64,000 bases of DNA from an uncultured Flavobacteriales bacterium. Its GTDB lineage: Bacteria; Bacteroidota; Bacteroidia; Flavobacteriales_G; Salibacteraceae. A program made the position numbers and the translations under genes. Below, piece after piece: positions 15,253 through 24,424 of the stretch. The DNA lies in NCBI GenBank assembly GCA_937121175.1, contig CAKZKD010000011.1, positions 1 through 64,000 of the forward strand. Direction: 5' to 3'. The notes beneath the pieces are model-generated. The model saw nothing but the letters and a program-made list of their open reading frames with translations. It did no database searches and was not told the origin of the DNA. Each line of letters starts with the position of its first letter. The first letter of the stretch is position 1.

Positions 15253-17688
15253 CTATCTTCCACCGTCCTCACCACCAAAGCCTCCTCGCTGAGGTCGCTT
15301 CTTTTGGTTTAATCGATAAGAGAAGGTAAGTATTCCATACCTAGACATCCACTGAAATTCAGTTTCATCATAAAAATCTGGTCCATTGGTAATGTTGATT
15401 CTTTTTCGTGTGTTCAATAAATCTCGAACCGAAAGCGTAATGGTTCCATTTCCTTTAAGTACATCTACCGAACCAGCTAAGTCAATATTATATCGCGGTA
15501 ACTGTTCTCCTTGAGTTGTTTTTTCTTTCGACCGGTAATTAATAGAGGATTGAAAAGAGACCTTATCCCAAATCTTCCACTTACTGACTACTCGAGTCGA
15601 CCAGGCGTATGTGTCTGCAGAAAACTGCTGTCCTTGATATTCCCCATCGGTAATAGCTCTAAAGAAATTGAAACTTCCATTTACGTTCCACCATTTTTTA
15701 ATCTCTTTGCTTCCCGAAATTTCAAGTCCGAAGGAATTTCTGATACCTAAGTTTATAGGAAATCGGTAATTGATTCCAGCCGAGTCGGCTTGTAAAATTC
15801 GTTCTATAGTACCTGTGGAATATCGGTAGTAAGGACTAACCAAAAGATTAGCTTTTTCCCAGCGTTTCATGTAACCCACCTCAAATGCATCGGTGAAAAC
15901 AGGATTCAAATTGGGGTTACCTGTTGAAATATTTCGGTTATCACTCAGGTTATAAAACGGGTATAAAAACCAGTGCATCGGTCTAGAGATTCTTTTTGAA
16001 TAACTGGATTGTACAAATTGATTTTTCTTGAATTCATAGGATAGATTGACACTCGGAAAAAGGTTGAGGTAGTCCCTTTGATTGCGTTCATTGGTGCGCT
16101 TAAATTCGGTGACAATATCGGTGTATTCCACTCTCAACCCCAATTGATAGGAGAAGTTTTTGGTTTTATTTCCGGCCATTGCGTAGGCTGCGTACACATC
16201 TTCGGTGTAGGACATTTCATTATTAAAAATTGGGTCAGGCACAAAGACAGCTCCGTCAAATTCAGATATATCGAAGTTGTTGTCAATTGCGCGCAGGTTT
16301 CCTTTCACGCCAAACTCACCCTTACCATCCTCTAAAAATGGAAATACAAAATCGGACTGCATTGTTAGGTTACTTCCTTGCTCTTCGGTAATTGCTTTTT
16401 GAATTACATCTGTTGTAGTGGGATTGGTACTTACTTCGGTAAGGTCTGCGTCTTCGTAGCTGTAATTAGCGAACCCCGAAACATCCACCGTCCACTTCAT
16501 TTCTTTTTTCTTGAAGGTTCGTGTATAGTTGAATTGGCCACGACTCCGGTTGTTTTTCTGTTCCTCAATTTCATCGCGATTTACAATTTGGCTAATCTCA
16601 TTATTGATTCCAAAGTCTTCATAAACTAGCTGAGCATCGTTGGTTCCTGCTCCGTTGCTGTAATTTCCAGAAATGGTAATGGAGTTGTATTTGTTGAATT
16701 GATAGCCGAAACCAAGTCTAATGTTCTGGTTAAATCCATTTCGGCTATGGTTTCTTTCAGAACGATAACCAAAGGTGGTATCGGGTCTATAAAATTCATG
16801 GTACGTTGTTCCTTGTCCCGGTCGTTCGCGATAATTAAGGCCATAGCCAGTAAAGAAATTCAATTTCTTTTTTCGATAGTTCAAGGTGTAACTTATTCCT
16901 CCATTAAGCGGGTAGCCGGCTCTTGCTTCGAATACTCCATTGAGCCCTTTTTTCTTTTCTTTTTTGAGCACAATATTTATAATGCCTACTTCGCCCTCAG
17001 CATCGTATCGAGCGGATGGATTGGTGATAATTTCAACTTTCTCCACATTATCTCCTTGAATAAGTCGTAATGCTTCGCCATTACTCATTCCCATGAGTGC
17101 CGCAGGTTTCCCGTCGATTAGAATGCGAACATTTTGGCTGTTTCTAAGGCTTACATTCCCCTCTACATCAACGTCAACAGAAGGAATGTTCTCCAAAATG
17201 TTAGATACCGTTTGGCCGCGGTTTGAAAGGTCTTTATCTACATTAAATACTCGTTTGTCCAATTTGAGTTCCATTTGTGGACGTTCTGCCTCAATTGTGA
17301 CAGCCTCTAACGAGGTACTAGAGGGGTTGAGTGTTATTTTTTTTAGGTTGATATCGGCATTTGTCACATTTAGGTCGGGTATCAATTTAGTCTCGAAAGA
17401 AATGAAACTAATTTGTACGTAATATGCACCAGACTTAACCTTCACTTCAAAGAACCCATCTACATCAGAAGCAAGTCCAGACGACAGCGTAGAATCTTTG
17501 GCATTGTAAACAGCGATTGAAGCATAGGGAATGGGGTTTTTGTCTTCATCGATGAGTTTACCTAGAATGGAGAATGTTAGAGCACCTTTTTTGCCTTGCG
17601 GTCGGCCGCCTTGAGCAAAGATGTTTGCCGTAAACAGGATAAAGACTAGATATAAAAAATAATGTCGCAAACCTTTTGGTCCTTTCAA
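15253..17688 (-). CDS. Outer-membrane beta-barrel receptor (TonB-dependent type, CarboxypepD_reg-like N-domain)
   Basis: An 811-residue outer-membrane protein. Layout: signal peptide (about 8-25, ending IFAQ); a carboxypeptidase-regulatory-like beta-sandwich at about 40-115 (GKLIDEDKNPIPYASIAVYN); a plug domain at about 130-240 with NVRILIDGKPAALMG and ITNPSARYDAEGEVGIINI; then an OMP_b-brl_3-type barrel. The tail is Arg/Gly rich (QRGGFGGEDGGR). The start is TTG at 17688 (an in-frame TTG at 17670 also keeps the signal peptide); no ATG precedes the signal peptide. A TonB box is not evident, and no SusD partner is present, so the ligand is unknown and may be a peptide or metal complex. Confidence 0.85.
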   Translation of the reverse strand: MKGPKGLRHYFLYLVFILFTANIFAQGGRPQGKKGALTFSILGKLIDEDKNPIPYASIAVYNAKDSTLSSGLASDVDGFFEVKVKSGAYYVQISFISFETKLIPDLNVTNADINLKKITLNPSSTSLEAVTIEAERPQMELKLDKRVFNVDKDLSNRGQTVSNILENIPSVDVDVEGNVSLRNSQNVRILIDGKPAALMGMSNGEALRLIQGDNVEKVEIITNPSARYDAEGEVGIINIVLKKEKKKGLNGVFEARAGYPLNGGISYTLNYRKKKLNFFTGYGLNYRERPGQGTTYHEFYRPDTTFGYRSERNHSRNGFNQNIRLGFGYQFNKYNSITISGNYSNGAGTNDAQLVYEDFGINNEISQIVNRDEIEEQKNNRSRGQFNYTRTFKKKEMKWTVDVSGFANYSYEDADLTEVSTNPTTTDVIQKAITEEQGSNLTMQSDFVFPFLEDGKGEFGVKGNLRAIDNNFDISEFDGAVFVPDPIFNNEMSYTEDVYAAYAMAGNKTKNFSYQLGLRVEYTDIVTEFKRTNERNQRDYLNLFPSVNLSYEFKKNQFVQSSYSKRISRPMHWFLYPFYNLSDNRNISTGNPNLNPVFTDAFEVGYMKRWEKANLLVSPYYRYSTGTIERILQADSAGINYRFPINLGIRNSFGLEISGSKEIKKWWNVNGSFNFFRAITDGEYQGQQFSADTYAWSTRVVSKWKIWDKVSFQSSINYRSKEKTTQGEQLPRYNIDLAGSVDVLKGNGTITLSVRDLLNTRKRINITNGPDFYDETEFQWMSRYGILTFSYRLNQKKRPQRGGFGGEDGGR

Positions 17689-17838
17689 AGCGCGAAAGTC
17701 GGGGTATTTTTTCGATTAAGGATTAAAGATGGGTTGGATTAACGTATTTTGAGGATGGATGGTGAAAAGCACTGTGGACTTCTTCAGAAAGTGCCGGTTT
17801 CCAGTACATTTACGTCGAAATAAAACATCTTATGACCG

Positions 17839-18549
17839 ATGGTGGAAAATGAAAAACCTCGACTTTCAAGATTAACCGCAATTATTACTCAGTTGCAGTC
17901 TAAAAGACTGATTACTGCTAAGTATCTGGCCGAAAAACATAGTGTTAGCATTCGCACTATCTATAGAGATATTCGAACCCTAGAAAGGTCTGGTATTCCA
18001 ATATTAACTGAGGAAGGGAAAGGTTACTCGTTAATGGAAGGTTATCGATTGCCTCCTGTTTTTTTTACTGAAGAGGAAGCAAATGCATTGATAACGGCAG
18101 AGCAAATTATTCTGAAAAATAAAGACTTATCGTTTAGCGAAACCTACACCAATGTTGTAACTAAAATCAAATCGGTGCTAAAACAAACTCAAAAAGGAAA
18201 AACAGATTTACTAGCCGGCCGAATTCACTTTAGGGAAAATGACACCTTCAATCAGTCGAGTAATTATTTAATGGAAATTCAATTGGCTATTACGAACTTT
18301 CAATTACTCAACATGGAATACAAATCGCTAGAACATAATACCACAATAAGAGATATTGAACCTTTCGCTGTATACAACACTAACGGAAACTGGCTATTAA
18401 TCGCTTTTTGTCTTCTAAGACAAGAATTTCGCGCATTTCGAATTGATTTAATTCAAAAATTAACTCCCCTAGACAGAGTGTTCGACCCACATAATATGAC
18501 GTTGGAACAGTATTTTGAAATCTGCAAAGAAAAAACACAACACCCCTGA
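17839..18549 (+). CDS. HTH/WYL-domain transcriptional regulator (YafY/DeoR-like)
   Basis: The N-terminal winged helix (about 8-62) includes RLITAKYLAEKHSVSIRTIYRDIRTLERSGIPI, a standard HTH_11 layout. Next comes the linker TEEEANALITAEQIIL, then a WYL-type effector domain (about 130-215) with the segment NTNGNWLLIAFCLLRQEFRAFRIDLIQ in place of the strict WYL triplet. At 236 residues it is on the short side, without the C-terminal extension of many WYL proteins. It lies 62 bases upstream of the GyrI-like gene and reads the same way, so it may control that pair; the WYL domain suggests a nucleic-acid or small-molecule signal. Confidence 0.85.
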   Translation: MVENEKPRLSRLTAIITQLQSKRLITAKYLAEKHSVSIRTIYRDIRTLERSGIPILTEEGKGYSLMEGYRLPPVFFTEEEANALITAEQIILKNKDLSFSETYTNVVTKIKSVLKQTQKGKTDLLAGRIHFRENDTFNQSSNYLMEIQLAITNFQLLNMEYKSLEHNTTIRDIEPFAVYNTNGNWLLIAFCLLRQEFRAFRIDLIQKLTPLDRVFDPHNMTLEQYFEICKEKTQHP

Positions 18550-18611
18550 CATACCTCTGTCACTACACCGCTTTACTATTGCCTCAAATTAATAATTGAA
18601 AAAGCAATAAA

Positions 18612-19070
18612 ATGGAAATTTTAAAGAAAGATAGCTTCAAAGTAATTGGCATTAAAGTAAGAACTACAAATGAAAACGGTCAGGCCGCAAAGGATATAGG
18701 CGAATTGTGGAATCGATTTATGTCTGAAAATGTTGGTGCAAATATTCCAAATAAGGTGAACGAGTCCATCTTGTCAATTTACACGAATTACGAATCCGAC
18801 CATACTAAACCATACGATACCATTCTGGGTTGTATTGTCAGCAGTTTGGATGAAATTCCAGAAGGAATGGTTGGCCACGAGTTTAATCAGAGCAATTATG
18901 TTCCATTTAAAGCGCAAGGCAACTTATCAGAGGGTGTTGTTTATTCTAAATGGACCGAAATATGGAATCAAGATTTAGACAGAACTTATTCTGGTGATTT
19001 TGAGGTTTACGGGGAAAAGGCTCAAGACCCTACAAATGCAGAAGTAGAAATTTTTATCGCCGTTAAATAA
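18612..19070 (+). CDS. GyrI-like/effector-binding domain protein
   Basis: A stand-alone 152-residue effector-binding domain of the kind fused to AraC or MerR regulators (BmrR C-terminal, SbmC/GyrI, Cass2). Typical features are the opening strand FKVIGIKVRTTNENG, the middle strand YDTILGCIVSSLDEIPEGM, the VPFKAQG turn and the tail VEIFIAVK with the DFEVYGE strand before it. It has no DNA-binding part. The neighbouring WYL regulator and DUF1801 protein form a small same-direction group. Members bind hydrophobic or cationic small molecules; the ligand here is unknown. Confidence 0.8.
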   Translation: MEILKKDSFKVIGIKVRTTNENGQAAKDIGELWNRFMSENVGANIPNKVNESILSIYTNYESDHTKPYDTILGCIVSSLDEIPEGMVGHEFNQSNYVPFKAQGNLSEGVVYSKWTEIWNQDLDRTYSGDFEVYGEKAQDPTNAEVEIFIAVK

Positions 19071-19076
19071 TTCAAC

Positions 19077-19418
19077 ATGAATCCAATAGACAGCTTTTAT
19101 CTTGACCAAAAAGAACCGGTAAAAAGCTGTCTATTGGCTTTAAAAACCGTCATTACAAACTATAATTCGGAGCTTGTGCCCAGGTGGTATTATCGACTGC
19201 CGTGTTTTATGCTTAACAAGCATATTTTTTGTTATTTATGGATTGATAAAAAAACTCAATTCCCATACATCGCAATTGGTAATGGGGTAAAAATTGAACA
19301 TCCTGACCTAATTCAAGGGAAAAGAACTTTTACCAAACTCCTAATGATTGACCCGAATGAAGATATTCCGAAAGAAAAGATTCATGAAATCTTTGATTTA
19401 GTTTCAGCAACATACTGA
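19077..19418 (+). CDS. DUF1801 domain protein (YdhG-like)
   Basis: The 113-residue product matches the DUF1801 pattern of small single-domain proteins: an N-terminal helix (QKEPVKSCLLALKTVITN), then strand-rich PRWYYRLPCFMLNKHIFCYLWI, and the basic IQGKRTFTKLLMI segment near the end. The gap from the GyrI-like gene is six bases, so the two are co-transcribed. DUF1801 proteins have no agreed function. The family call is good and the role unknown. Confidence 0.7.
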   Translation: MNPIDSFYLDQKEPVKSCLLALKTVITNYNSELVPRWYYRLPCFMLNKHIFCYLWIDKKTQFPYIAIGNGVKIEHPDLIQGKRTFTKLLMIDPNEDIPKEKIHEIFDLVSATY

Positions 19419-19838
19419 GTCGGTTGTTTTACTATTCGTCAAAGAATTTTGCTGCATTAAGTATTACAATTAAAATTTATAAAAACACTTCACCAGTTTA
19501 AGCTCACAGGTACAACTTTGTATCAAAAACCAATTTCGTACTGGTAAGCCTCAAAGACTTGAAGGTTACCTCGCCTAAATTCCGCAAAACATTTAATCTC
19601 GTAAGCTTAAATCTATACCCTTTGTCCTGCAGAGGAATATAAAGCAGTTTTTCCAAATGGCTCATTTGAAGGGAATTAGCAAAGCACAAGCTTACTGTTA
19701 GTTTTTAGAGCGTCTGCTACCAAAGTTGCAGTGAAGTTTATAAAAAAGAATGTGCAAATGGAATCGATTGGATTTTGAGTAGCTACCAAACGAAAAAAAG
19801 AGGCTTAGTATGAAAAAAAGAATCTAAAATAAAAGCAT
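19419..19838. other. Intergenic stretch without a supported gene
   Basis: About 420 bases between the DUF1801 gene and the TM2 terminator. It holds a 61-codon minus-strand frame (19504-19689) that has no signal peptide, no recognisable motif and no matching promoter box, so I do not call it a gene. It may be the remains of a decayed gene. No tRNA-like fold, repeat or strong hairpin was seen. Confidence 0.4.
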
Positions 19839-19862
19839 AAAAAAAGCCGGGCGAACCCAGCT
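19839..19862 (-). terminator. Terminator after the TM2 gene
   Basis: Read on the minus strand: AGCTGGG, loop TTCG, CCCGGCT, then seven T. The stem closes a stable UUCG tetraloop with one G.U pair. It lies 24 bases beyond the TM2 stop codon. Confidence 0.85.
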
Positions 19863-19886
19863 TTCAATTTCATTGAGCGTAAATTA

Positions 19887-20291
19887 CTACCACACTACAA
19901 ATTCATCAGCGCTGTAATCACCAACTTCAGTTCCACCAAATAATACAGAAGCGAAATCTACTTGCGCCACTATACCACCTGTACAGAAATAAAACCCACA
20001 ATACTTAAGTCCGTCAACTCCAGCATAGTATCTGTGAATACCAAATTGTCCGCAAAAGAAAGCCGCAATTAAGAAAACTGCTTTTGAGTCACCACCAGCT
20101 TTCACACTTGTTGCATTAAGACTACTAAGTCCCATTTCGTCTAAAGACTCAAAAGATGAAATTGTTACATCTTCTGCATTTTCAATTGTAGTTTCGATTG
20201 CCTTTTCATCAATCTTGTAATTTCCAGCCGATACATTCATCGCAAACGCTCCGAATACCAGCATGGCCAAGCACACTTTTAACTTCTTCAT
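19887..20291 (-). CDS. Exported TM2-domain protein
   Basis: A 134-residue protein with a clear signal peptide (LKVCLAMLVFGAFAMNVSAG, about 4-23) and a low-complexity linker rich in Glu, Ser and Thr (about 25-65). A TM2-type hairpin follows (about 70-115): AVFLIAAFFCGQFGIHRYYAG with the GIHRYYAG turn, then a second hydrophobic stretch around YFCTGGIVAQVDF. TM2 domains normally have two membrane helices joined by a DxF/HRFY-like turn; here the second helix is weak and contains cysteines. Function unknown. It has its own promoter box over the metH stop and a strong terminator, so it is a single-gene transcript. Confidence 0.65.
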   Translation of the reverse strand: MKKLKVCLAMLVFGAFAMNVSAGNYKIDEKAIETTIENAEDVTISSFESLDEMGLSSLNATSVKAGGDSKAVFLIAAFFCGQFGIHRYYAGVDGLKYCGFYFCTGGIVAQVDFASVLFGGTEVGDYSADEFVVW

Positions 20292-20321
20292 AAATTGGAT
20301 TTTAATAAATTAAACAATACC

Positions 20322-20329
20322 CAAATTTA
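20322..20329 (-). promoter_or_regulatory. -7 box of the TM2 gene, overlapping the metH stop codon
   Basis: The minus strand reads TAAATTTG, an exact TAnnTTTG. Its first three bases are the TAA stop codon of the downstream metH half-gene. It lies 30 bases before the TM2 start. Confidence 0.5.
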
Positions 20330-22972
20330 GTAATTCAGAATTGGTGACAACCATTTCTCCGCAACTTCTTTTGACCAATTTTTTCTTAATGCATAATCTT
20401 CTACTTGGTCTCGAGCGATTTTTCCAACATTAAAATAGGCAGATCCAGGATGCGTAAAATAAAAACCACTTACCGCAGCACCCGGCTGCATGGCCATGCT
20501 TTCGGTTAATTCAATTCCAACAGAATTAGCATCTAACAATTCAAATAAGGTTTCTTTTTCAGTATGTTCAGGGCAAGCTGGATAACCCGGTGCTGGGCGA
20601 ATTCCTTGATATTTTTCTTTTATCAATTCTTCATTTGACAACATTTCTTCAGTTTGATATCCCCAGATTTCTTTTCGAACTTTTTCGTGCATAAATTCAG
20701 CAAAGGCTTCGGCTAATCTATCGGCTAGTGCTTTTAGCATTATCGAAGAATAGTCATCATGGTCTTCCTCAAATTTGGCCAAATGTTTTTCAATTCCAAT
20801 TCCTGTCGTGACAGCAAAACCTCCCAAAAAATCATTCTCTGGAGCAATAAAATCACTCAAGCATTTATTGGGTTTACCCTTTGTAAATTCGTTTTGCTGG
20901 CGAAGAAAATGAAATTGCTTATTTTCATTTTCTACAGAAACTTCAACTGAATCGCCAATTCGCTTGGCATTCCAAATACCAATAACTCCGTTAGCTTTTA
21001 GCCATTTTTCTTCAACAATTTTCGAAAGCATGGCTTTAGCATCAGCGAATAACTGGGTCGCTTGTTCTCCTACAACCTCATCTGATAATATTTTCGGATA
21101 CCGACCTGCGAGTTCCCAAGTCTGAAAAAAGGGAGTCCAATCAATATAATCGGTCAATTCATTTAAATCTACATCGACAAATTGCTTGGTTCCTTTAAAA
21201 TTTGGTTCCTTAATATCAAAAAAGTCAACTGTTGGAGAATTGGCTCTTGCTTTATCTAACGTCAAGTACTTTTTTGCTGACTGACGCTCTAAAAATTGCT
21301 CACGAACACGATCATATTCGGTATTAATTTCTGAAACGTATCCGTCTTTTTTTTCTCCCAATAGCTTTTCAACTACGGTTACAGAACGAGACGCATCCAA
21401 AACATGAATTGAAGGCGAAGAATAGTGTTGGTCAATCTTTACTGCGGTATGTGCTTTCGACGTTGTTGCACCACCAATGAGTAATGGAACATCAATTTCT
21501 GAACGTTCCAATTCTTTAGCCACATGAACCATCTCATCTAAAGACGGGGTAATAAGTCCACTTAATCCTATTACATCAACCTGATGTTCAATGGCAGCCT
21601 CTAGAATTTTATTCGCAGGAACCATGACGCCCAAATCAATTACTTCGTAATTATTGCACCCTAGCACTACTCCAACAATGTTTTTTCCAATGTCATGAAC
21701 ATCACCTTTAACGGTAGCCATTAGTACTTTTCCGGCTGTGGATTTATCGCCTTCTCGCTTGTCCGCCTCAATGTAGGGCAGCAAATAAGCGACAGCTTTT
21801 TTCATTACTCGTGCACTCTTTACAACTTGTGGTAAAAACATCTTTCCGGAACCAAACAAATCACCAACTACATTCATTCCGTCCATCAACGGACCTTCAA
21901 TTACTTGCAAAGGTCTTTCTACTGTGTGTCTCGCTTCTTCAGTATCTGCCTCAATAAAATCGGTTATTCCCTTTACTAATGAATGCGTAATTCTTTCCTG
22001 GACAGGATTTTCTCTCCAAGTTAAATCTGCACCTTTTTCTTTTGAAGTCCCCGAAACAGTTTCCGCAAAATCCAATAAGGCTTGGGTTGCGTCCTCTTTT
22101 CGATTCAAAAGAACATCTTCAACTTTTTCTAATAAGTCTTTTGGAATATCATCATATACTTCAAGAATTGCTGGGTTCACAATTCCCATATCCATTCCAT
22201 TTTGAATGGCGTGGTATAAAAATGCCGAGTGCATTGCTTCTCGCACGGTTTGATTTCCTCTGAACGAAAAGGAAACGTTACTCACGCCACCACTAACTTT
22301 AGCACCGGGTAGGTTTTCTTTTATCCATTTGGTTGCTTTAAAAAAGTCAACTGCATAATTATTATGCTCTTCAATACCCGTAGCTATTGGAAAAATGTTC
22401 GGGTCGAAAATGATGTCTTGCCTTGGAAAATGAACTTCATCAACCAAAATATCATAGGATTTTTTGCAAATTTCTATTCTTCTTTCATAGGTATCCGCTT
22501 GCCCATCTTCATCAAAAGCCATAACAATGACGGCCGCTCCATACATTTTAAGCTTCTTAGCCTGCTGAACAAAAGAATCTTTTCCTTCTTTTAAGCTGAT
22601 TGAGTTTACAACACATTTTCCTTGAACACATTTAAGTGCTTCCTCAATAATTTCCCATTTACTGGAATCAATCATTACGGGAATCCGAGAAATATCTGGC
22701 TCACTCGCAATTAAATTTAGGAAAGTGCGCATGGCATCCACACCATCCAACATTCCTTCATCCATATTAATATCAAGAATTTGAGCCCCACCTTCTACTT
22801 GGTGACGAGCAACAGAAATAGCCTCTTCGTAATTCCCTTCTTTAATTAGACGCAAAAATTTTCTTGAGCCTGTAACATTGGTTCGTTCACCAACATTTAC
22901 AAAATTTGAGAGCTCGTTTATTACAAGTGGTTCGAGTCCACTTAGGACTAAAGGTTCAATTTTATGACTCAT
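20327..22972 (-). CDS. metH: Methionine synthase, pterin-, cobalamin-binding and activation part
   Basis: The C-terminal two thirds of cobalamin-dependent methionine synthase as a separate 881-residue protein. Domains in order: methyltetrahydrofolate-binding TIM barrel (about 20-290; [16 protein letters not shown]); B12-binding cap (about 320-415); Rossmann B12-binding domain (about 420-560) with DVHDIGKN, whose His is the lower axial cobalt ligand; and the SAM-dependent reactivation domain (about 600-880) with [15 protein letters not shown]. It lacks the homocysteine domain, which is encoded by the adjacent gene; the junction is TAATG, so the halves are translationally coupled. The split is common in this phylum and is not a frameshift. 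Confidence 0.95.
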   Translation of the reverse strand: MSHKIEPLVLSGLEPLVINELSNFVNVGERTNVTGSRKFLRLIKEGNYEEAISVARHQVEGGAQILDINMDEGMLDGVDAMRTFLNLIASEPDISRIPVMIDSSKWEIIEEALKCVQGKCVVNSISLKEGKDSFVQQAKKLKMYGAAVIVMAFDEDGQADTYERRIEICKKSYDILVDEVHFPRQDIIFDPNIFPIATGIEEHNNYAVDFFKATKWIKENLPGAKVSGGVSNVSFSFRGNQTVREAMHSAFLYHAIQNGMDMGIVNPAILEVYDDIPKDLLEKVEDVLLNRKEDATQALLDFAETVSGTSKEKGADLTWRENPVQERITHSLVKGITDFIEADTEEARHTVERPLQVIEGPLMDGMNVVGDLFGSGKMFLPQVVKSARVMKKAVAYLLPYIEADKREGDKSTAGKVLMATVKGDVHDIGKNIVGVVLGCNNYEVIDLGVMVPANKILEAAIEHQVDVIGLSGLITPSLDEMVHVAKELERSEIDVPLLIGGATTSKAHTAVKIDQHYSSPSIHVLDASRSVTVVEKLLGEKKDGYVSEINTEYDRVREQFLERQSAKKYLTLDKARANSPTVDFFDIKEPNFKGTKQFVDVDLNELTDYIDWTPFFQTWELAGRYPKILSDEVVGEQATQLFADAKAMLSKIVEEKWLKANGVIGIWNAKRIGDSVEVSVENENKQFHFLRQQNEFTKGKPNKCLSDFIAPENDFLGGFAVTTGIGIEKHLAKFEEDHDDYSSIMLKALADRLAEAFAEFMHEKVRKEIWGYQTEEMLSNEELIKEKYQGIRPAPGYPACPEHTEKETLFELLDANSVGIELTESMAMQPGAAVSGFYFTHPGSAYFNVGKIARDQVEDYALRKNWSKEVAEKWLSPILNY

Positions 22973-23991
22973 TATGCTACAGTATCAGTCTTAGTGTTTA
23001 CTACTCTTGGTTGGTATTTTTCGGCCGTTTTAGAAATGGCTCTAATGTGATCCGGCGAAGTTCCGCAACATCCTCCAACAATATTCAAAAGTCCTTCTTT
23101 TAAAAATACTTCAATCTGACCTGCCATATCCTGAGGGGTTTGGTCATACTCACCAAATTCGTTTGGCAAACCAGCATTTGGATGTGCCGAAACCATAAAA
23201 GGTGCTTTTTGATTTAAAGTCTGAAGATATGGTCGAAGCTGTTCTGCACCTAAAGCACAATTTAATCCAATACTCAATAGATTTACATGCGACATTGAAA
23301 TTAAAAAAGCCTCTGTGGTTTGACCCGAAAGCGTTCTGCCACTGGCATCGGTTATTGTACCTGAAACCATTACTGGCAAATCCATGTTATTATCGATAAA
23401 GAACTGTTGTATTGCATAAAGAGCGGCCTTGGCGTTTAATGTGTCAAATACCGTTTCTACCAACAATAAATCGACTCCACCATCAACCAAACCTTGAACC
23501 TGCTGAGTGTATGCCGTTACTAATTCGTCGAATGTAACGTTACGAAATCCAGGATCGTTTACGTCCGGTGAAAGTCCTGCAGAACGATTAGTAGGCCCAA
23601 TAGAACCCGCTACATAGCGTGGTTTATTCGGCTCATTTTTCGAGAATTTGTCTGCTACTTCTTTCGCAATTTTCGCCGATTCAAAGTTTAATTCATAAAC
23701 AATATCCTCTAAACTGTAATCTGCTTGAGCGATTGTAGTTCCACTAAACGTATTTGTTTCAGCTATATCAGCTCCAGCTTCAAAGTACGCAGCATGAATT
23801 TCCTTAATTACATCGGGTCGAGTAATAGAAAGCAAATCATTATTCCCCTTTAAGCTCCCTGGGCGGTCTTTCAGTTTATCTCCTCGAAAATCTTCTTCTT
23901 CCAATTTGTAACGCTGAATCATTGTACCCATTGCACCATCAAGTACCAGGATTTTTTCTTTGAGTCGTGACTTTATATTCGGCTTCTCCAT
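22972..23991 (-). CDS. metH: Methionine synthase, homocysteine-binding part
   Basis: The 339-residue N-terminal unit of MetH, which activates homocysteine through a Zn-thiolate. It has the family opening [20 protein letters not shown] (near 14-33) and the three zinc cysteines: one in [10 protein letters not shown] and two in [12 protein letters not shown]. It is expressed behind a SAM-I riboswitch, so excess S-adenosylmethionine should reduce synthesis of both halves. Homocysteine domains of BHMT-type enzymes look similar, but direct coupling to the pterin/B12 half settles the identity. Confidence 0.95.
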   Translation of the reverse strand: MEKPNIKSRLKEKILVLDGAMGTMIQRYKLEEEDFRGDKLKDRPGSLKGNNDLLSITRPDVIKEIHAAYFEAGADIAETNTFSGTTIAQADYSLEDIVYELNFESAKIAKEVADKFSKNEPNKPRYVAGSIGPTNRSAGLSPDVNDPGFRNVTFDELVTAYTQQVQGLVDGGVDLLLVETVFDTLNAKAALYAIQQFFIDNNMDLPVMVSGTITDASGRTLSGQTTEAFLISMSHVNLLSIGLNCALGAEQLRPYLQTLNQKAPFMVSAHPNAGLPNEFGEYDQTPQDMAGQIEVFLKEGLLNIVGGCCGTSPDHIRAISKTAEKYQPRVVNTKTDTVA

Positions 23992-24032
23992 AATTTATGT
24001 TTCTGGCTTAGAAGAAGAATGAGGTATGGATT

Positions 24033-24153
24033 GATAAGTACGGTTTCGGAAGAAACGCGGTACTTATCATAGCCAATCGGCAGGTATTGGCACCTTGATA
24101 AATTCAGGTTGCCAAGGTTTCAAAGGGCCATTCCCTCCACCTTTCTTAATAAG
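24033..24153 (-). promoter_or_regulatory. SAM-I (S-box) riboswitch controlling metH
   Basis: The minus strand has all the S-box core elements: CTTAT opening P1 (24149-24153), AAGGTGGAGGGA, TGGCCC, TGAAACC, GGCAACC, then AAGGTGCCAATACCTGC and the closing ATAAG of P1 (24063-24067). A following hairpin (24033-24068, GATAAGTAC / GTACTTATC with a second short stem and a TTCC loop) reuses the 3' strand of P1, so the two folds are mutually exclusive. No T-run follows; the start codon is 41 bases on. Control may therefore be translational or Rho-linked. Confidence 0.93.
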
Positions 24154-24158
24154 CATTG

Positions 24159-24166
24159 CAAAGGTA
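24159..24166 (-). promoter_or_regulatory. -7 box of the metH riboswitch transcript
   Basis: The minus strand reads TACCTTTG, an exact TAnnTTTG. The predicted transcription start is only a few bases before the P1 stem of the riboswitch, which is consistent with the aptamer being the very 5' end of the mRNA. Confidence 0.6.
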
Positions 24167-24199
24167 ATTCGAAAGTTTTGACTTTTCTATAAATTGTAA

Positions 24200-24424
24200 T
24201 TATTTCATGATATTCTTTCTAAAAAGAATGATTCCGCCACCAAGTAATAGGATATAAGGTATTCCCATTATATACATTATACCCCCGTTCAGTCCCCTGC
24301 CTATTTCTGAACCACTTTTGTAACTGTTTTCAGCCATTAGTCTGCACATACTGCATTGAGCCTCTAACAATTCTGGCAAAAGAATGAACGTCAAACAAAA
24401 AATAGGTACTAGAAATCTATGCAT
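24200..24424 (-). CDS. Small CxxC membrane protein of the oxidase-assembly cluster
   Basis: A 74-residue product with a signal peptide or first helix (about 4-21, ending EAQ), directly followed by the motif CSMC, then a short hydrophilic segment RLMAENSYKSGSEIGRGLNGG and one membrane helix (about 49-68) with the basic end RKNIMK. I know no experimentally defined function. Similar tiny proteins stand beside SCO and DUF420 genes in other Bacteroidota. The exported CxxC next to oxidase biogenesis genes suggests metal or thiol handling at the periplasmic face, which is inference. It overlaps the DUF420 gene by eight bases. Confidence 0.7.
   Translation of the reverse strand: MHRFLVPIFCLTFILLPELLEAQCSMCRLMAENSYKSGSEIGRGLNGGIMYIMGIPYILLLGGGIILFRKNIMK

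Noticed and set aside
16699-17070. 123-codon plus-strand frame opposite the receptor gene
   Set aside because: Antisense to the plug domain, whose minus-strand translation is clearly conserved.
19504-19689. 61-codon minus-strand frame between DUF1801 and TM2 genes
   Set aside because: No motif, membrane segment or promoter; cannot be told from chance.
22925-22945. TTCGAGTCC as a tRNA T-loop
   Set aside because: It lies in metH coding sequence and no cloverleaf can be built around it.
20327-23991. metH as a frameshifted or broken gene
   Set aside because: Both halves are intact, end at proper domain borders and overlap as TAATG; the split form is normal in Bacteroidota.
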